DNA of 64,000 bases from positions 248,001-312,000 of the forward strand of contig DASTHI010000031.1 in assembly GCA_035718275.1 (NCBI GenBank), written 5' to 3'. Numbering within the stretch: position 1 is the stretch's first letter; every line of letters begins with the position of its first letter. Origin of the DNA: Pseudolabrys sp035718275 (lineage in GTDB: Bacteria > Pseudomonadota > Alphaproteobacteria > Rhizobiales > Xanthobacteraceae). Made by a program: the position numbers and the translations under genes. Positions 1-8,896 of this stretch are shown piece after piece. The notes under the pieces were generated by a model. That model did no database searches, was not told the DNA's origin, and saw only the letters and a list, made by a program, of their open reading frames with translations.

Positions 1-584
1 ACAACGTGCGTATTTTTGTGCGTTCGAGCTTCGAAAAGCCCGAGGACATCGACCCGACCAAACCGTCCTCCGGCACACTCATCTGCGACGAAGGAGATAT
101 CGTGGAACAACAAATCGTCACAGGAATCGCATTTTCAAAAGACGAAGCGCAGATTTCCATTCGACGCGTGCAGGACAAGCCGGGGGTCGCCGCCGCGATA
201 TTCGGGCCGCTCGCGGCGGCGAACATCAATGTGGACATGATTGTGCAGAATGTTTCGGCAGATGGCGCGACGACGGACCTCACCTTTACGGTTCCTTCAG
301 CCGACTATGAGCGGGCGCGGGTCACGCTTGGGAAGGCGAAGAACTCCATCGGATACGAAAGGCTCGACGGCGCGACCGATGTGGCCAAGGTATCGGTCAT
401 CGGGATCGGCATGCGAAGCCATGCCGGTGTTGCGGCGATGGCCTTTAAGGCGCTCGCAGAGCAAAAAATCAATATCCTTGCAATCACGACTTCGGAGATA
501 AAATTTTCCGTTCTCATTAAGGCGACCCAGACCGACCTGGCGGTCCGCACGCTGCATACGCTCTACGGGCTGGATAACACGTGA
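1..584 (+). CDS. lysC: Aspartate kinase, C-terminal part (5' end outside window)
   Basis: C-terminal regulatory half of aspartokinase, which phosphorylates L-aspartate in the first step of the lysine, threonine and methionine branch. The visible ~193 residues hold two ACT domains: the first starts with a segment reading KDEAQISIRRVQDKPGVAA and the second contains VSVIGIGMRSHAGVAA. These bind the feedback inhibitor lysine and/or threonine. The kinase catalytic domain lies before the window. The reading frame is open to base 1, and the GTG near base 6 is internal. The gene is followed by ptsP, the usual order in Rhizobiales. Identity is certain; only the inhibitor specificity is unknown. Confidence 0.95.
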   Translation, partial: NVRIFVRSSFEKPEDIDPTKPSSGTLICDEGDIVEQQIVTGIAFSKDEAQISIRRVQDKPGVAAAIFGPLAAANINVDMIVQNVSADGATTDLTFTVPSADYERARVTLGKAKNSIGYERLDGATDVAKVSVIGIGMRSHAGVAAMAFKALAEQKINILAITTSEIKFSVLIKATQTDLAVRTLHTLYGLDNT

Positions 585-792
585 GGCGAATGGCCTGGCA
601 AGCAGGTCACCAGGATGAGCGACAGCATATGATGCTGAGGGGGCCGGGCCGACTTTGGCTTGCCCCTTGCATGCAGCATTCTGTATAGCCTCACGGATCA
701 GCGGCTTCGGCAGCGGTCCGACAGTCGCCATTCGTACATGATTTGGCCGTAAACAGGGCTGCGGCACAGGTCGTGGCAAAAGGACTTCAAAT

Positions 793-3060
793 ATGCGTGG
801 CGCGCTAGGCGGTCCGCGCGTGCTGTTACGCCGCCTTCGCGAGGTGATGGCGGAGCCGGTCAGCGCGCAGGACCGCCTCGATAAGGTGGTGGTACTGATC
901 GCAGCCAACATGGTTGCGGAGGTGTGCTCTGTCTACGTGCTGCGCGTGGACGGAACGCTCGAACTTTACGCGACCGAAGGCCTCAAGCGCGAAGCCGTAC
1001 ACCAGACCGTCCTCAAGGCCGACGAGGGCCTGGTCGGGCTGGTCGCCAGCGAAGCCAAGCCCATCAACCTGTCGGACGCCCAGGCGCACCCCGCCTTCTC
1101 CTACCGACCCGAAACCGGCGAGGAGAATTACCATTCTTTCCTGGGCGTTCCGATCCTCCGTGCTGGCAACACCCTCGGCGTGCTTGTCGTGCAGAACCGC
1201 GCCCGACGAACCTACACCGAGGAAGAAGAAGAGGCGTTGCAGACCACCGCGATGGTGCTCGCGGAAATGATCGCCTCGGGCGAGCTGTCATCGCTCGCTC
1301 GACCGGGTGCGGAGCCTGCGGCCCGTCATTCCATGCACCTGGTTGGCAGTTCGCTATCCGAAGGGATTGCCCTCGGCCACGTGGTGCTGCACGAGCCGCG
1401 CGTGGTGATCACGAACGTGATTGCGGACGACGTTCCGAAAGAGCTCAAGCGGCTGGATGCCGCTATCGCCACTCTGCGTGCCGATCTCGATCGTCTGGTC
1501 GAGCATCGTGACGTCGTCGACGGCGGTGAGCACCGCGACGTCCTGGAAGCCTACCGGATGTTCTCCTACGACCAGGGATGGCTGCATAAGATCCGCGAAG
1601 CCGTCATGACCGGCTTGACTGCGGAAGCCGGCGTCGAGCGCGTGCAATCCGATACGCGCGCGCGCATGCTGCGCGCGTCTGATCATTATTTGCGCGATCG
1701 CCTGCATGACCTGGACGACTTGGCAAATCGTCTGATGCGGGTCCTGATGGGGCAGGATCACGCGCCGACAAAAGAGCAATTGCCTGAAAACGCAATCGTG
1801 GTTGCAAGGTCCATGGGGCCGGCGGCGCTTCTCGATTATGATCGCAAGCGGCTCCGCGGGCTCGTGCTGGAGGAAGGCGGCCCCACTTCGCATGTTTCGA
1901 TCGTGGCGCGGGCGCTTGGGATACCTACCGTCGGCGAGCTCGACAACGCCACCGGTCTCGTCGAGCCCGGCGACGCCATTATCGTCGATGGATCAACCGG
2001 CCATGTGCACCTGAGGCCGCCACAGGATGTTCAGGCCTCGTACGGCGAACGAGTCAAACTGCGCGCGCGGCGACAGGCACAATACCGCGCGTTGCGCGAT
2101 CGGCCTTGTGTCACCAAAGACGGTCACAAGATCGCGTTGATGATCAACGCGGGGCTCGCCATTGATCTTCCTCATCTCGAGGATACCGGGGCGGCGGGAA
2201 TCGGCCTGTTCCGGACAGAATTGCAATTCATGGTCGCGAACACTCTGCCCAGGGTCAGCGACCAACTCGCTCTTTACCGCTCCGTGCTTTCCGCTGCCGG
2301 CAAGAAGCCGGTCACTTTCCGAACGCTGGACGTTGGCGGGGACAAGGTCCTTCCCTATCTGCGAAACGTCGATGAGGAAAACCCGGCACTCGGGTGGCGC
2401 GCGATCCGTCTTGGCCTCGATCGGCCCGGCCTGCTGCGCAGCCAAGTGCGGGCCTTGCTGCGCGCGGCTGGCGGGCGCGATCTGAAACTGATGTTTCCGA
2501 TGATCGCTGTTATCGAGGAATTCGACCGGGCAAAGGCCCTCGTCGAGGTGGAGCTCACGCATCTGCGTCGGCACGGGCATGAGCTCCCCGAGCGCGTGGA
2601 GATCGGGACTATGGTGGAGGTGCCCTCACTGCTCTTTCAGCTCGACGAATTGCTGGATCGCGTAGATTTCCTGTCGGTCGGATCGAATGACCTCATGCAA
2701 TTCCTCTACGCAGCCGATCGCGGCAACCCCAGGGTGTCGGAACGGTTTGATCCCCTGTCCGCACCAATGCTTCGTGTCCTGAAGGACATCGTCGACAAGG
2801 CAAAAGAGCACGGGAAGCCGGTGACGCTCTGTGGCGAGCTCGCATCGCAGCCGGCCGGAGCGCTTGCGCTCGTGATATTGGGCTATCGGACCCTATCGCT
2901 ATCGCCGTCCGCGGTGGGGCCCGTAAAAGCGATGCTGCTCGAGCTGGATTGCCGCAAGGGCGAGGATATGCTCATGCCCGCTCTGGAGCAGCCGGTCGGC
3001 AGCGTCTCGATCCGAGGAAAACTTGACAGCTTTGCGGCGGCGGAAGGGCTGCAGCTTTGA
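793..3060 (+). CDS. ptsP: Phosphoenolpyruvate--protein phosphotransferase, nitrogen PTS enzyme I
   Basis: Enzyme I of the nitrogen-related PTS; it takes phosphate from PEP and passes it to NPr and then EIIA-Ntr, a cytosolic regulatory chain. Residues ~20-165 form a GAF sensor domain (glutamine/2-oxoglutarate sensing in homologues), which distinguishes PtsP from sugar-PTS PtsI. The phosphohistidine domain has its active His at residue 367 in the motif GGPTSHVSIVARALG. The PEP-binding barrel follows, with GLFRTELQFM, DFLSVGSNDLMQF and the catalytic Cys 680 in LCGELAS. At 755 residues it is full length. AAGGA lies 8 bases before the ATG. The stop overlaps the prfA start, suggesting translational coupling. 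Confidence 0.96.
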   Translation: MRGALGGPRVLLRRLREVMAEPVSAQDRLDKVVVLIAANMVAEVCSVYVLRVDGTLELYATEGLKREAVHQTVLKADEGLVGLVASEAKPINLSDAQAHPAFSYRPETGEENYHSFLGVPILRAGNTLGVLVVQNRARRTYTEEEEEALQTTAMVLAEMIASGELSSLARPGAEPAARHSMHLVGSSLSEGIALGHVVLHEPRVVITNVIADDVPKELKRLDAAIATLRADLDRLVEHRDVVDGGEHRDVLEAYRMFSYDQGWLHKIREAVMTGLTAEAGVERVQSDTRARMLRASDHYLRDRLHDLDDLANRLMRVLMGQDHAPTKEQLPENAIVVARSMGPAALLDYDRKRLRGLVLEEGGPTSHVSIVARALGIPTVGELDNATGLVEPGDAIIVDGSTGHVHLRPPQDVQASYGERVKLRARRQAQYRALRDRPCVTKDGHKIALMINAGLAIDLPHLEDTGAAGIGLFRTELQFMVANTLPRVSDQLALYRSVLSAAGKKPVTFRTLDVGGDKVLPYLRNVDEENPALGWRAIRLGLDRPGLLRSQVRALLRAAGGRDLKLMFPMIAVIEEFDRAKALVEVELTHLRRHGHELPERVEIGTMVEVPSLLFQLDELLDRVDFLSVGSNDLMQFLYAADRGNPRVSERFDPLSAPMLRVLKDIVDKAKEHGKPVTLCGELASQPAGALALVILGYRTLSLSPSAVGPVKAMLLELDCRKGEDMLMPALEQPVGSVSIRGKLDSFAAAEGLQL

Positions 3061-4139
3061 TCGTTCTGCCGCAACAAAAGCTCGACGCGCTTCTCGCGCG
3101 ACACGCTCTTATCGAGAGTGAACTCGCGACCGGGCTCAGTCCCGAAGCCTATGTGAAACTGTCGCGAGAGTTTGCCGAACTCGGCCCAGTGGTTGAGTCC
3201 ATTCGCGCCCTTCGTGCTACCGAAAAGGAGATCGGCGAACTTTCAATGCTCATCGAAGACAGCGGCACGGATGCCGAGATGCGCAGGCTGGCTGATGCGG
3301 AGCGGCACGAATTGCAGGAGCGTCGAGAGAAGCTTGCGCGGCAGATCCAGCTTGCGTTGCTTCCCAAGGACGCCATGGATGATCACAGCGCCATTCTCGA
3401 AATTCGCGCCGGGACCGGCGGCGACGAGGCGGCGCTTTTTGCGGGCGATCTGTTCCGCATGTACGAGCGCTACGCTGCCAGGAAGGGTTGGAAGACGGAA
3501 ATTCTTTCTGCAAACGAGGGCACCAAGGGTGGCTTCAAGGAGATCATCGCCGAGGTGAAAGGCCGTGGCGTTTTCGCCAAATTCAAGTTCGAGTCCGGTG
3601 TGCATCGCGTCCAGCGCGTGCCGGACACGGAGGCCTCCGGCCGCATACACACATCCGCGGCGACCGTCGCAGTGCTGCCCGAAGTGGAGGACGTCGATAT
3701 CCATATCAATGATGCCGATCTTAAGGTCGATACGATGCGAGCCGGCGGCGCCGGTGGACAGCACGTGAACAAAACGGAGTCCGCCATCAGGATCACACAC
3801 ATTCCGAGCGGCATCGTGGTGGCGGTGCAGGAAGAGCGCTCTCAACACAAGAATCGCGCTAAGGCAATGACAATGCTTCGGGCAAAGCTTTACGACCAGG
3901 AACGCAGAAAACGCGACGCCGAGCGAGCCGCGGAGCGACGCGGGCAGGTGGGCTCCGGCGACCGGTCCGAGCGGATCCGCACGTATAATTTTCCCCAAGG
4001 CCGAGTCACCGACCATCGCATCAACTTGACCCTCTACAAACTACCTCAGGTCATGGATGGCGAAGCCCTCGACGAGATCATCGATGCGCTAGTGACGGAG
4101 CATCAGGCCGAGTTGTTGGCTGCAGAAGGCGTCCAATGA
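3057..4139 (+). CDS. prfA: Peptide chain release factor 1
   Basis: Release factor that reads UAA and UAG and triggers peptide release on the ribosome. 360 residues, normal length. The peptidyl-hydrolase GGQ tripeptide is at residues 233-235 (AGGAGGQHVNKTESA). The codon-recognition region has a P-D-T tripeptide within RVQRVPDTEASGRIHT, as in RF1 rather than RF2. The best start is a TTG at 3057 overlapping the last 4 bases of ptsP; no ATG lies near the conserved LPQQKLDALLARH start. The stop overlaps prmC, whose product methylates the GGQ glutamine, so ptsP-prfA-prmC form a tightly coupled unit. Confidence 0.96.
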   Translation: MIVLPQQKLDALLARHALIESELATGLSPEAYVKLSREFAELGPVVESIRALRATEKEIGELSMLIEDSGTDAEMRRLADAERHELQERREKLARQIQLALLPKDAMDDHSAILEIRAGTGGDEAALFAGDLFRMYERYAARKGWKTEILSANEGTKGGFKEIIAEVKGRGVFAKFKFESGVHRVQRVPDTEASGRIHTSAATVAVLPEVEDVDIHINDADLKVDTMRAGGAGGQHVNKTESAIRITHIPSGIVVAVQEERSQHKNRAKAMTMLRAKLYDQERRKRDAERAAERRGQVGSGDRSERIRTYNFPQGRVTDHRINLTLYKLPQVMDGEALDEIIDALVTEHQAELLAAEGVQ

Positions 4140-5023
4140 GAGCGTGTCCCGGCCTGAAAGCTGGCGCATCGATTTCGGAAACGCTCCGAATCGTTGCACA
4201 GACATTTCGGACAGCAAACATCGAGGAGCCCGATGTCGATGCGCGCAGCATCATCGGGAATGCTTTGCATCTGGATCGCACACGACTCGCCGTGCAAGCG
4301 GACCGGATCCTTGAGGCACGCGAGATTGCAGTCATATCCGCGTTGGCTGCACGTCGGCTTCGGCACGAGCCGGTGTCTCGTATCGTTGGGCAGAAGGAAT
4401 TCTGGAGTCTGCCAATCACAATAACTCCGGACGTGCTGGTGCCGCGGCCCGAGACGGAGACGGTGGTCGAAGCGGCGCTGGCTTTCATCGCTAGGGGCGG
4501 CCCGCTTGAACGCAGGCTTCGCATCCTCGATATCGGCACGGGCTCGGGTGCGCTGCTGTTCGCACTGCTGCACGAGCTACCTCAAGCAAGGGGTATTGGC
4601 ACCGACGCCAGTGCCGCGGCGCTGATCGTGGCCCGGAGCAATGCCGCACATTGCGGGCTGCAAGAACGCAGCAGTTTCGTCGCATGCAGTTTCGCTTCCG
4701 CCGTACAAGGCGTGTTTGATGTGGTCGTATCCAATCCGCCTTACATCGCCACGGCCCAGATCGCCACACTGGCGCCGGAGGTGCGCGAATACGACCCGAG
4801 GCTTGCACTCGACGGAGGGCCGGACGGGCTTGATGCGTACCGGGCGATCGCAGAAGATGCCGAACGTATTCTGTCGCCGGATGGTATGCTGTTCGTCGAG
4901 TTGGGCGCGGGCCAGGAAAAAACGGTTAGCTCCCTGTTTGCCGAAGCGGGCCTTGCGGTTCGCGCAGCGCGCAACGATCTGGCCGGAATTCCTCGCGTGC
5001 TCGGCGCAAAAACCGGGCCATGA
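4136..5023 (+). CDS. prmC: Release factor glutamine N5-methyltransferase
   Basis: SAM-dependent enzyme that methylates the glutamine of the GGQ motif in release factors 1 and 2. The N-terminal helical domain (residues 1-~80) is followed by a Rossmann-type methyltransferase domain with the SAM-binding loop ILDIGTGSGALLFALL. The substrate-binding NPPY motif is at residues 200-203, diagnostic of amino-group methyltransferases of this family. 295 residues, usual length. The ATG overlaps the prfA stop (ATGA), so the enzyme and its substrate are co-translated. Confidence 0.95.
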   Translation: MRACPGLKAGASISETLRIVAQTFRTANIEEPDVDARSIIGNALHLDRTRLAVQADRILEAREIAVISALAARRLRHEPVSRIVGQKEFWSLPITITPDVLVPRPETETVVEAALAFIARGGPLERRLRILDIGTGSGALLFALLHELPQARGIGTDASAAALIVARSNAAHCGLQERSSFVACSFASAVQGVFDVVVSNPPYIATAQIATLAPEVREYDPRLALDGGPDGLDAYRAIAEDAERILSPDGMLFVELGAGQEKTVSSLFAEAGLAVRAARNDLAGIPRVLGAKTGP

Positions 5024-5491
5024 ACAGGCCGCATTGCCACCTGATGAAAAGCGCAGACCTGGGTTAAAGTTCAAAAAAAGCACTTGGATTATCGGCCCGA
5101 AACGACTAGCTTCCGGTTACGGAATCAACCCGTAAGGTTGCTTCGCCAAGACCCCGGAGCGAGAGGCTCTGTGAGGTGCGGCGCAGGGCGGATGACAACG
5201 GCCGGCTTTAACAAGGCGGCATGCGAAATCGCCAGATACTCTGGATGCTTCACCGGTTGGGCGCATCATATTTCGAAACTTAGGACGATGCGTGGAATGA
5301 AAGGTTGGCAACGCCGCGGCAAGACCGTGGCTATGGGGTTGCTGCGACTATCGCGATAAAGACGCACGTGCTCGATCATTGACGCGGCCAAATGCAGGTC
5401 CGACCGCGCGGTGCGATTTGTATGGACTTGCAAATGAATCAAGTGTTCGGCGGTCCGCCGAGGCAAGCGAAAGGTCGACGACAGGCACAAC
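5024..5491 (+). other. 468-base gene-free leader between prmC and the DUF4167 gene
   Basis: I see no convincing gene here. The longest open frame (5084-5359, 91 codons) has no recognisable product, no Shine-Dalgarno sequence and an arginine-rich composition typical of chance frames in GC-rich DNA. The region contains small inverted repeats: TTACGG (5117-5122) pairs with CCGTAA (5130-5135), and a tighter palindrome sits at 5447-5461. It most likely holds the promoter and a structured 5' leader of the downstream gene, but I cannot name an RNA family. Confidence 0.5.
5447..5461. repeat. Inverted repeat just upstream of the DUF4167 gene
   Basis: TCGGCGG-T-CCGCCGA, a perfect 7-base inverted repeat with a single central base, ending 30 bases before the ATG at 5492. 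It could be an operator or a hairpin in the leader. No function is known. Confidence 0.5.
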
Positions 5492-6274
5492 ATGAGAAAC
5501 GGTCAAAAACGCATGCGGGGGCGAGGCAACCACCGCAAGAGCCAGAATCCTCTCACACGCGTTTATGAATCGAACGGTCCCGACGTAAAGATCCGCGGCA
5601 CCGCTTCGCACATTGCCGAAAAATATATTCAGCTTGCGCGCGATGCTCAGGGATCCGGTGACCCCATAGCGGCGGAAAACTATTATCAACACGCGGAACA
5701 TTACTTTCGGCTTATCGCCGCGGCGCAGGAACAATTCCGGCAGCAGAATCCCTACTACAATCAACAGCAGCCGCAACAGGGCGCGCCGGGAGCGCAGCCT
5801 CAAGGTACCGATGACAGTTTCGATGGCGAGGACGACGACGCTCAGCCTTTCATGGGTCAGAACGAGCCGAGCTACGCGCCGCGAGAGCCACAGCAACAAC
5901 CCTATTTGCCGCGGGACGCGCAGCCGTTTCCACCGCGCGATCAGCAGATGCATCATCGACCGCCGCAGCAGCATCAACAGCCTTATCATCAACACGCGCA
6001 GCAGAGCGGCGAAGGAGGACAGGACGTCGGCGGTCTGCCTGCGTTCATCACCGGGGCGGGAGGCGGACAGCCGCAACAGAATTCAGGCTCTAACGGCCAT
6101 GATCAGGGAGACCGAAATCAGGACCGTTTCGGCATGCATCGCCGGCGCCGCCGTCACCGCGGCGGATACCGTCCCGATCGTCCGGATTTTGGCGGCAATC
6201 AACCGCAACACGTCACGCAACAGCCGGTGCAACAGGACGATGGTGGCAACGATGAGCCACGCCAGCCCGACTGA
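5492..6274 (+). CDS. DUF4167 domain-containing protein, Gln-rich
   Basis: Alphaproteobacterial protein of unknown function. Residues 1-~85 are the conserved DUF4167 block: a basic start (MRNGQKRMRGRGNHRKSQNP), then TRVYESNGPDVKIRGTA and AEKYIQLARDAQGSGD, ending in a YYQHAEHYFRL helix. The rest (~90-260) is low complexity, rich in Gln, Pro, His and Gly, with an Arg-rich patch RRRRRHRGGYRPDR near residue 210. No signal peptide or membrane segment. The basic ends and disordered glutamine-rich tail suggest nucleic-acid binding, which is inference. It sits after prmC behind a long leader, a conserved place in Rhizobiales. Confidence 0.88.
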   Translation: MRNGQKRMRGRGNHRKSQNPLTRVYESNGPDVKIRGTASHIAEKYIQLARDAQGSGDPIAAENYYQHAEHYFRLIAAAQEQFRQQNPYYNQQQPQQGAPGAQPQGTDDSFDGEDDDAQPFMGQNEPSYAPREPQQQPYLPRDAQPFPPRDQQMHHRPPQQHQQPYHQHAQQSGEGGQDVGGLPAFITGAGGGQPQQNSGSNGHDQGDRNQDRFGMHRRRRRHRGGYRPDRPDFGGNQPQHVTQQPVQQDDGGNDEPRQPD

Positions 6275-6315
6275 CCAGTGAAACCTGTTTGCCGGCCAAC
6301 CATTCTGAGCTTTGA

Positions 6316-7047
6316 TCAACGTCCCGGCGAAGGCGCCAGCACCGGCTCCAATACCGGCACAAGTCGACGCTTTTCGCGCCGTGCCGGAACTGCACGATAG
6401 ACCTGCTTCGTCGCCTCCACGAGGTGGACGCCGGCAAACGGTGCGGACAAGGTCGCACCGGTGCGCTCCCAGGCTACGGCTGTTCGCAAAAACCAGCCGC
6501 GCGCAACCGGCGGCACATAAAGCGCCTCGCTCCAGCCGCTCGGAGTGAACCACGTCTCCCGCAAGAGCTGATTGATCTGGCTCCTTGAATAGGGCCGGCC
6601 GTGCCCGAACGGAGTCGTGTCCATGCGCGCCCAGACGCCGCGACGATTCGGAACCACCGCAAGCAGTCTTCCGCCCGATGCGAGAACGCGCCAAACTTCG
6701 CGCAGAAGCGCCGAGGGATCATTTGTCATTTCCAGTGCATGCACCAGCATGACGCGGTCGACTGCGGCATCGGGGAGCGGCAATTCGTTTTCATCGACGA
6801 GCGCAGAAAGGGCCGGCCGCGTAGTCGGCCACTTCAGGACGCCTTGTGCCGCCGGCATGAACGACAGGCATCGCTCGGCTTCTTCGCGAAACAAGCCGAG
6901 ATAGGGAGTCGTATACCCGATCCCGAGGACACGCTGGCCGCTCGTATCCCTCCACAATGAGCGGACCCCGCGGCCGATGAACCGCCGCGCCACGACCCCC
7001 AGCCGCTGGCCATAGAAATTTCTGAGGTCCACCACATCGATCGACAT
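6316..7047 (-). CDS. Class I SAM-dependent methyltransferase-like protein
   Basis: Probable cytosolic methyltransferase of unknown substrate. The N-terminus (MSIDVVDLRNFYGQRLG) leads to a Rossmann-like domain in which the usual motif I is replaced by VLGIGYTTPYLGLF. Later parts of the fold are clear: DRVMLVHALEMTNDP and EVWRVLASGGRLLAVVPNR. The glycine-rich SAM loop is therefore degenerate, so catalysis is not certain. I chose the ATG at 7047 because the region upstream does not look like this family. It is divergent from gloB, an arrangement I know from other Rhizobiales, and convergent with the DUF4167 gene 41 bases away. Confidence 0.82.
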   Translation of the reverse strand: MSIDVVDLRNFYGQRLGVVARRFIGRGVRSLWRDTSGQRVLGIGYTTPYLGLFREEAERCLSFMPAAQGVLKWPTTRPALSALVDENELPLPDAAVDRVMLVHALEMTNDPSALLREVWRVLASGGRLLAVVPNRRGVWARMDTTPFGHGRPYSRSQINQLLRETWFTPSGWSEALYVPPVARGWFLRTAVAWERTGATLSAPFAGVHLVEATKQVYRAVPARREKRRLVPVLEPVLAPSPGR

Positions 7048-7165
7048 GGAAGAAAAATACCACGAAATGCGATAGCTAAGCGCTAACGCCGGGAACACAC
7101 CCGGATGCATCTCCATTCACGGATGATACAGTTAACCCCTTGCTAGAGTTCATAAGGACGAGCCT

Positions 7166-7933
7166 ATGCCCTCAGAAATCCGCCTGTTTCGCTGCCGATC
7201 GGACAACTATGGGGTGCTGCTGCACGATCGGGACAGCGGGAGCACAGCCGCAATCGATGCACCGGAAGCGGCCCCGATCGAAGCGGCTTTGAAGACGACT
7301 GACTGGAAGCTCACCGACATCCTGGTCACCCATCACCACGCCGATCACACTGATGGGATTCGAGCTCTCAAGGAGAAGCATAAATGTCGGGTCGTTGCGC
7401 CTGCCGGCGAGGCCGCCAAGATCCCTGCGGTGGACGAGACGGTGCGTGAGGGCGACAAGGTCGAGATCGGCAGGCTTTCTGCCAACATCATTGAGACACC
7501 CGGTCACACGCTGGGTCACATCGCCTACTGGTTTCACGGCGAAAAGCTCGCTTTTGTTGGGGACACGCTGTTCTCGATCGGCTGCGGTCGTGTGATCGAG
7601 GGAACGCCCGAGCAGATGTGGCACTCGCTCGTGAAACTGCGCGACTTGCCCAATGATACGGAATTGTACTGCGGACATGAGTATACCGTCGCAAACATCA
7701 AATTCGCGCGCACGATCGAGCCGGACAACCCCGTACTGGCAGCACGCGAAGCGCAGGCAAGCCAGCAGGTTGCCAACGGCGAACCGACAATCCCGGTGAC
7801 GATCGGCGATGAGAAGTTGGCCAATCCCTTCCTGCGAGCTGACCTGCCGGAGGTCGCAGCAGCAGTCGGAATGGCGGGAAAGCCCGCCGCAAAGGTATTC
7901 GCGGAAATCAGGGAGAGAAAGAACCGGTTTTAA
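7166..7933 (+). CDS. gloB: Hydroxyacylglutathione hydrolase (glyoxalase II)
   Basis: Metallo-beta-lactamase-fold enzyme that hydrolyses S-lactoylglutathione to lactate and glutathione, completing methylglyoxal detoxification. The binuclear metal motif THHHADH lies at residues 55-61, and further ligands are in ETPGHTLGHIAYW and FVGDTLFSIGCGR. The C-terminal substrate region includes YCGHEYTVANIKFA and ends in EIRERKNRF, typical of glyoxalase II. 255 residues, normal length. AAGGACGAG precedes the ATG. Confidence 0.95.
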   Translation: MPSEIRLFRCRSDNYGVLLHDRDSGSTAAIDAPEAAPIEAALKTTDWKLTDILVTHHHADHTDGIRALKEKHKCRVVAPAGEAAKIPAVDETVREGDKVEIGRLSANIIETPGHTLGHIAYWFHGEKLAFVGDTLFSIGCGRVIEGTPEQMWHSLVKLRDLPNDTELYCGHEYTVANIKFARTIEPDNPVLAAREAQASQQVANGEPTIPVTIGDEKLANPFLRADLPEVAAAVGMAGKPAAKVFAEIRERKNRF

Positions 7934-8001
7934 TTTAGCGAAACAGTCGCAATGGAAGTTCTGGCATTTTGTATAACCAACGCACCAAGCAACAATCGGA
8001 G

Positions 8002-8436
8002 ATGCACATTCCCACTGCAGCCGACTTGATCCGCGCGCTTGATCTCAAAGCGCATCCGGAAGGCGGACATTACCGTGAAACGTTTCGCGACTCCCATCTC
8101 ATCGATGGACTTCCTGCATCAACCGCGATCCTGTTCTTGCTCTCTCGCGGCGAACGTTCGCACTGGCACCGGATCGATGCCGTGGAAATCTGGCACTACT
8201 ATGCCGGTGCGCCGCTCAAGCTCGAAGTTGCCGATGGATCGAAGCATAAAATTTTTCGGCTAGGCTCTGAAATCGGTTTGGGTGAGATCCCGCAGGTGAC
8301 GGTCCCCGCGATGGCGTGGCAGACGGCAGAAACGCTGGGTTCGTGGACACTGAGCGGCTGCACTGTCGCGCCGGGTTTCTCTTTTGACGGATTTGAGCTG
8401 GCACCCGATGGCTGGTCGCCGCCACAGCATCGCTAA
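8002..8436 (+). CDS. Cupin domain-containing protein (DUF985 family)
   Basis: Small beta-barrel cupin protein of the DUF985 type; function not established. The family opening AADLIRALDLKAHPEGGHY and the metal-site region SHWHRIDAVEIWHYYAG are clear, followed by WTLSGCTVAPGFSFDGFEL near the C-terminus. I chose the ATG at 8002, which fits the conserved start of the family, although its GGAG is immediately adjacent. A TTG at 7969 with GGAAG 10 bases upstream is the alternative and would add 11 residues. It follows gloB by 68 bases and may be co-transcribed. Confidence 0.85.
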   Translation: MHIPTAADLIRALDLKAHPEGGHYRETFRDSHLIDGLPASTAILFLLSRGERSHWHRIDAVEIWHYYAGAPLKLEVADGSKHKIFRLGSEIGLGEIPQVTVPAMAWQTAETLGSWTLSGCTVAPGFSFDGFELAPDGWSPPQHR

Positions 8437-8488
8437 TTGTGCGCACGAATCGAATTTCAGTAATGAACCACAAAGGCGTACTCACCGA

Positions 8489-8896
8489 TCACTTGCGGCC
8501 GTGGCGGTGCATGCACGCGATGTAACCTTCAAGCGCACGGCTGCGACGGACTTTGAGCCCCTCTCTGCGAAAATAGGTGCGGAATGCGACGCGCCCGCCA
8601 TCAAGCGTGCGCGGCGAGTCGGAAGATTCGCGCAGACGAAGCTTCCATCCTTCACGTTTCACTCCGACCGGAGGAGGAATGATACGTCCGCCGTTTCGCA
8701 CGGCACACGTGCAAGCGACCTTGTCATAAACGTCCTTGCATCGCGCATCGGCCTCCTGAGCAATCGCGGGAGCGAACATCGACGAAAGACATATGACGAG
8801 CGTCGCCGGCCTGGAAAGAACAGGCCTCGCCTGAAAATGGCACGGCAAAGCCTGCATCAGCTCCGTCGTCCACCGAGCCGAGATGGCAATCATCAT
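8489..8896 (-). CDS. Small secreted protein of unknown function
   Basis: 135 residues. A long basic N-region is followed by a hydrophobic stretch, LVICLSSMFAPAIAQ, with a likely signal-peptidase site after AIAQ near residue 47. The mature part is ~88 residues and has four cysteines (CKDVYDKVACTC and YIACMHRHGRK), which could form disulfides in the periplasm. The ATG overlaps the phaB stop (ATGA), so it is probably translated with phaB. An internal Met at residue 14 is an alternative start giving a more usual signal peptide. I do not recognise the family. Confidence 0.7.
   Translation of the reverse strand: MMIAISARWTTELMQALPCHFQARPVLSRPATLVICLSSMFAPAIAQEADARCKDVYDKVACTCAVRNGGRIIPPPVGVKREGWKLRLRESSDSPRTLDGGRVAFRTYFRREGLKVRRSRALEGYIACMHRHGRK

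Noticed and set aside
5084..5359. A 91-codon open frame in the DUF4167 leader
   Set aside because: No ribosome site, no recognisable product and a composition like random GC-rich sequence.
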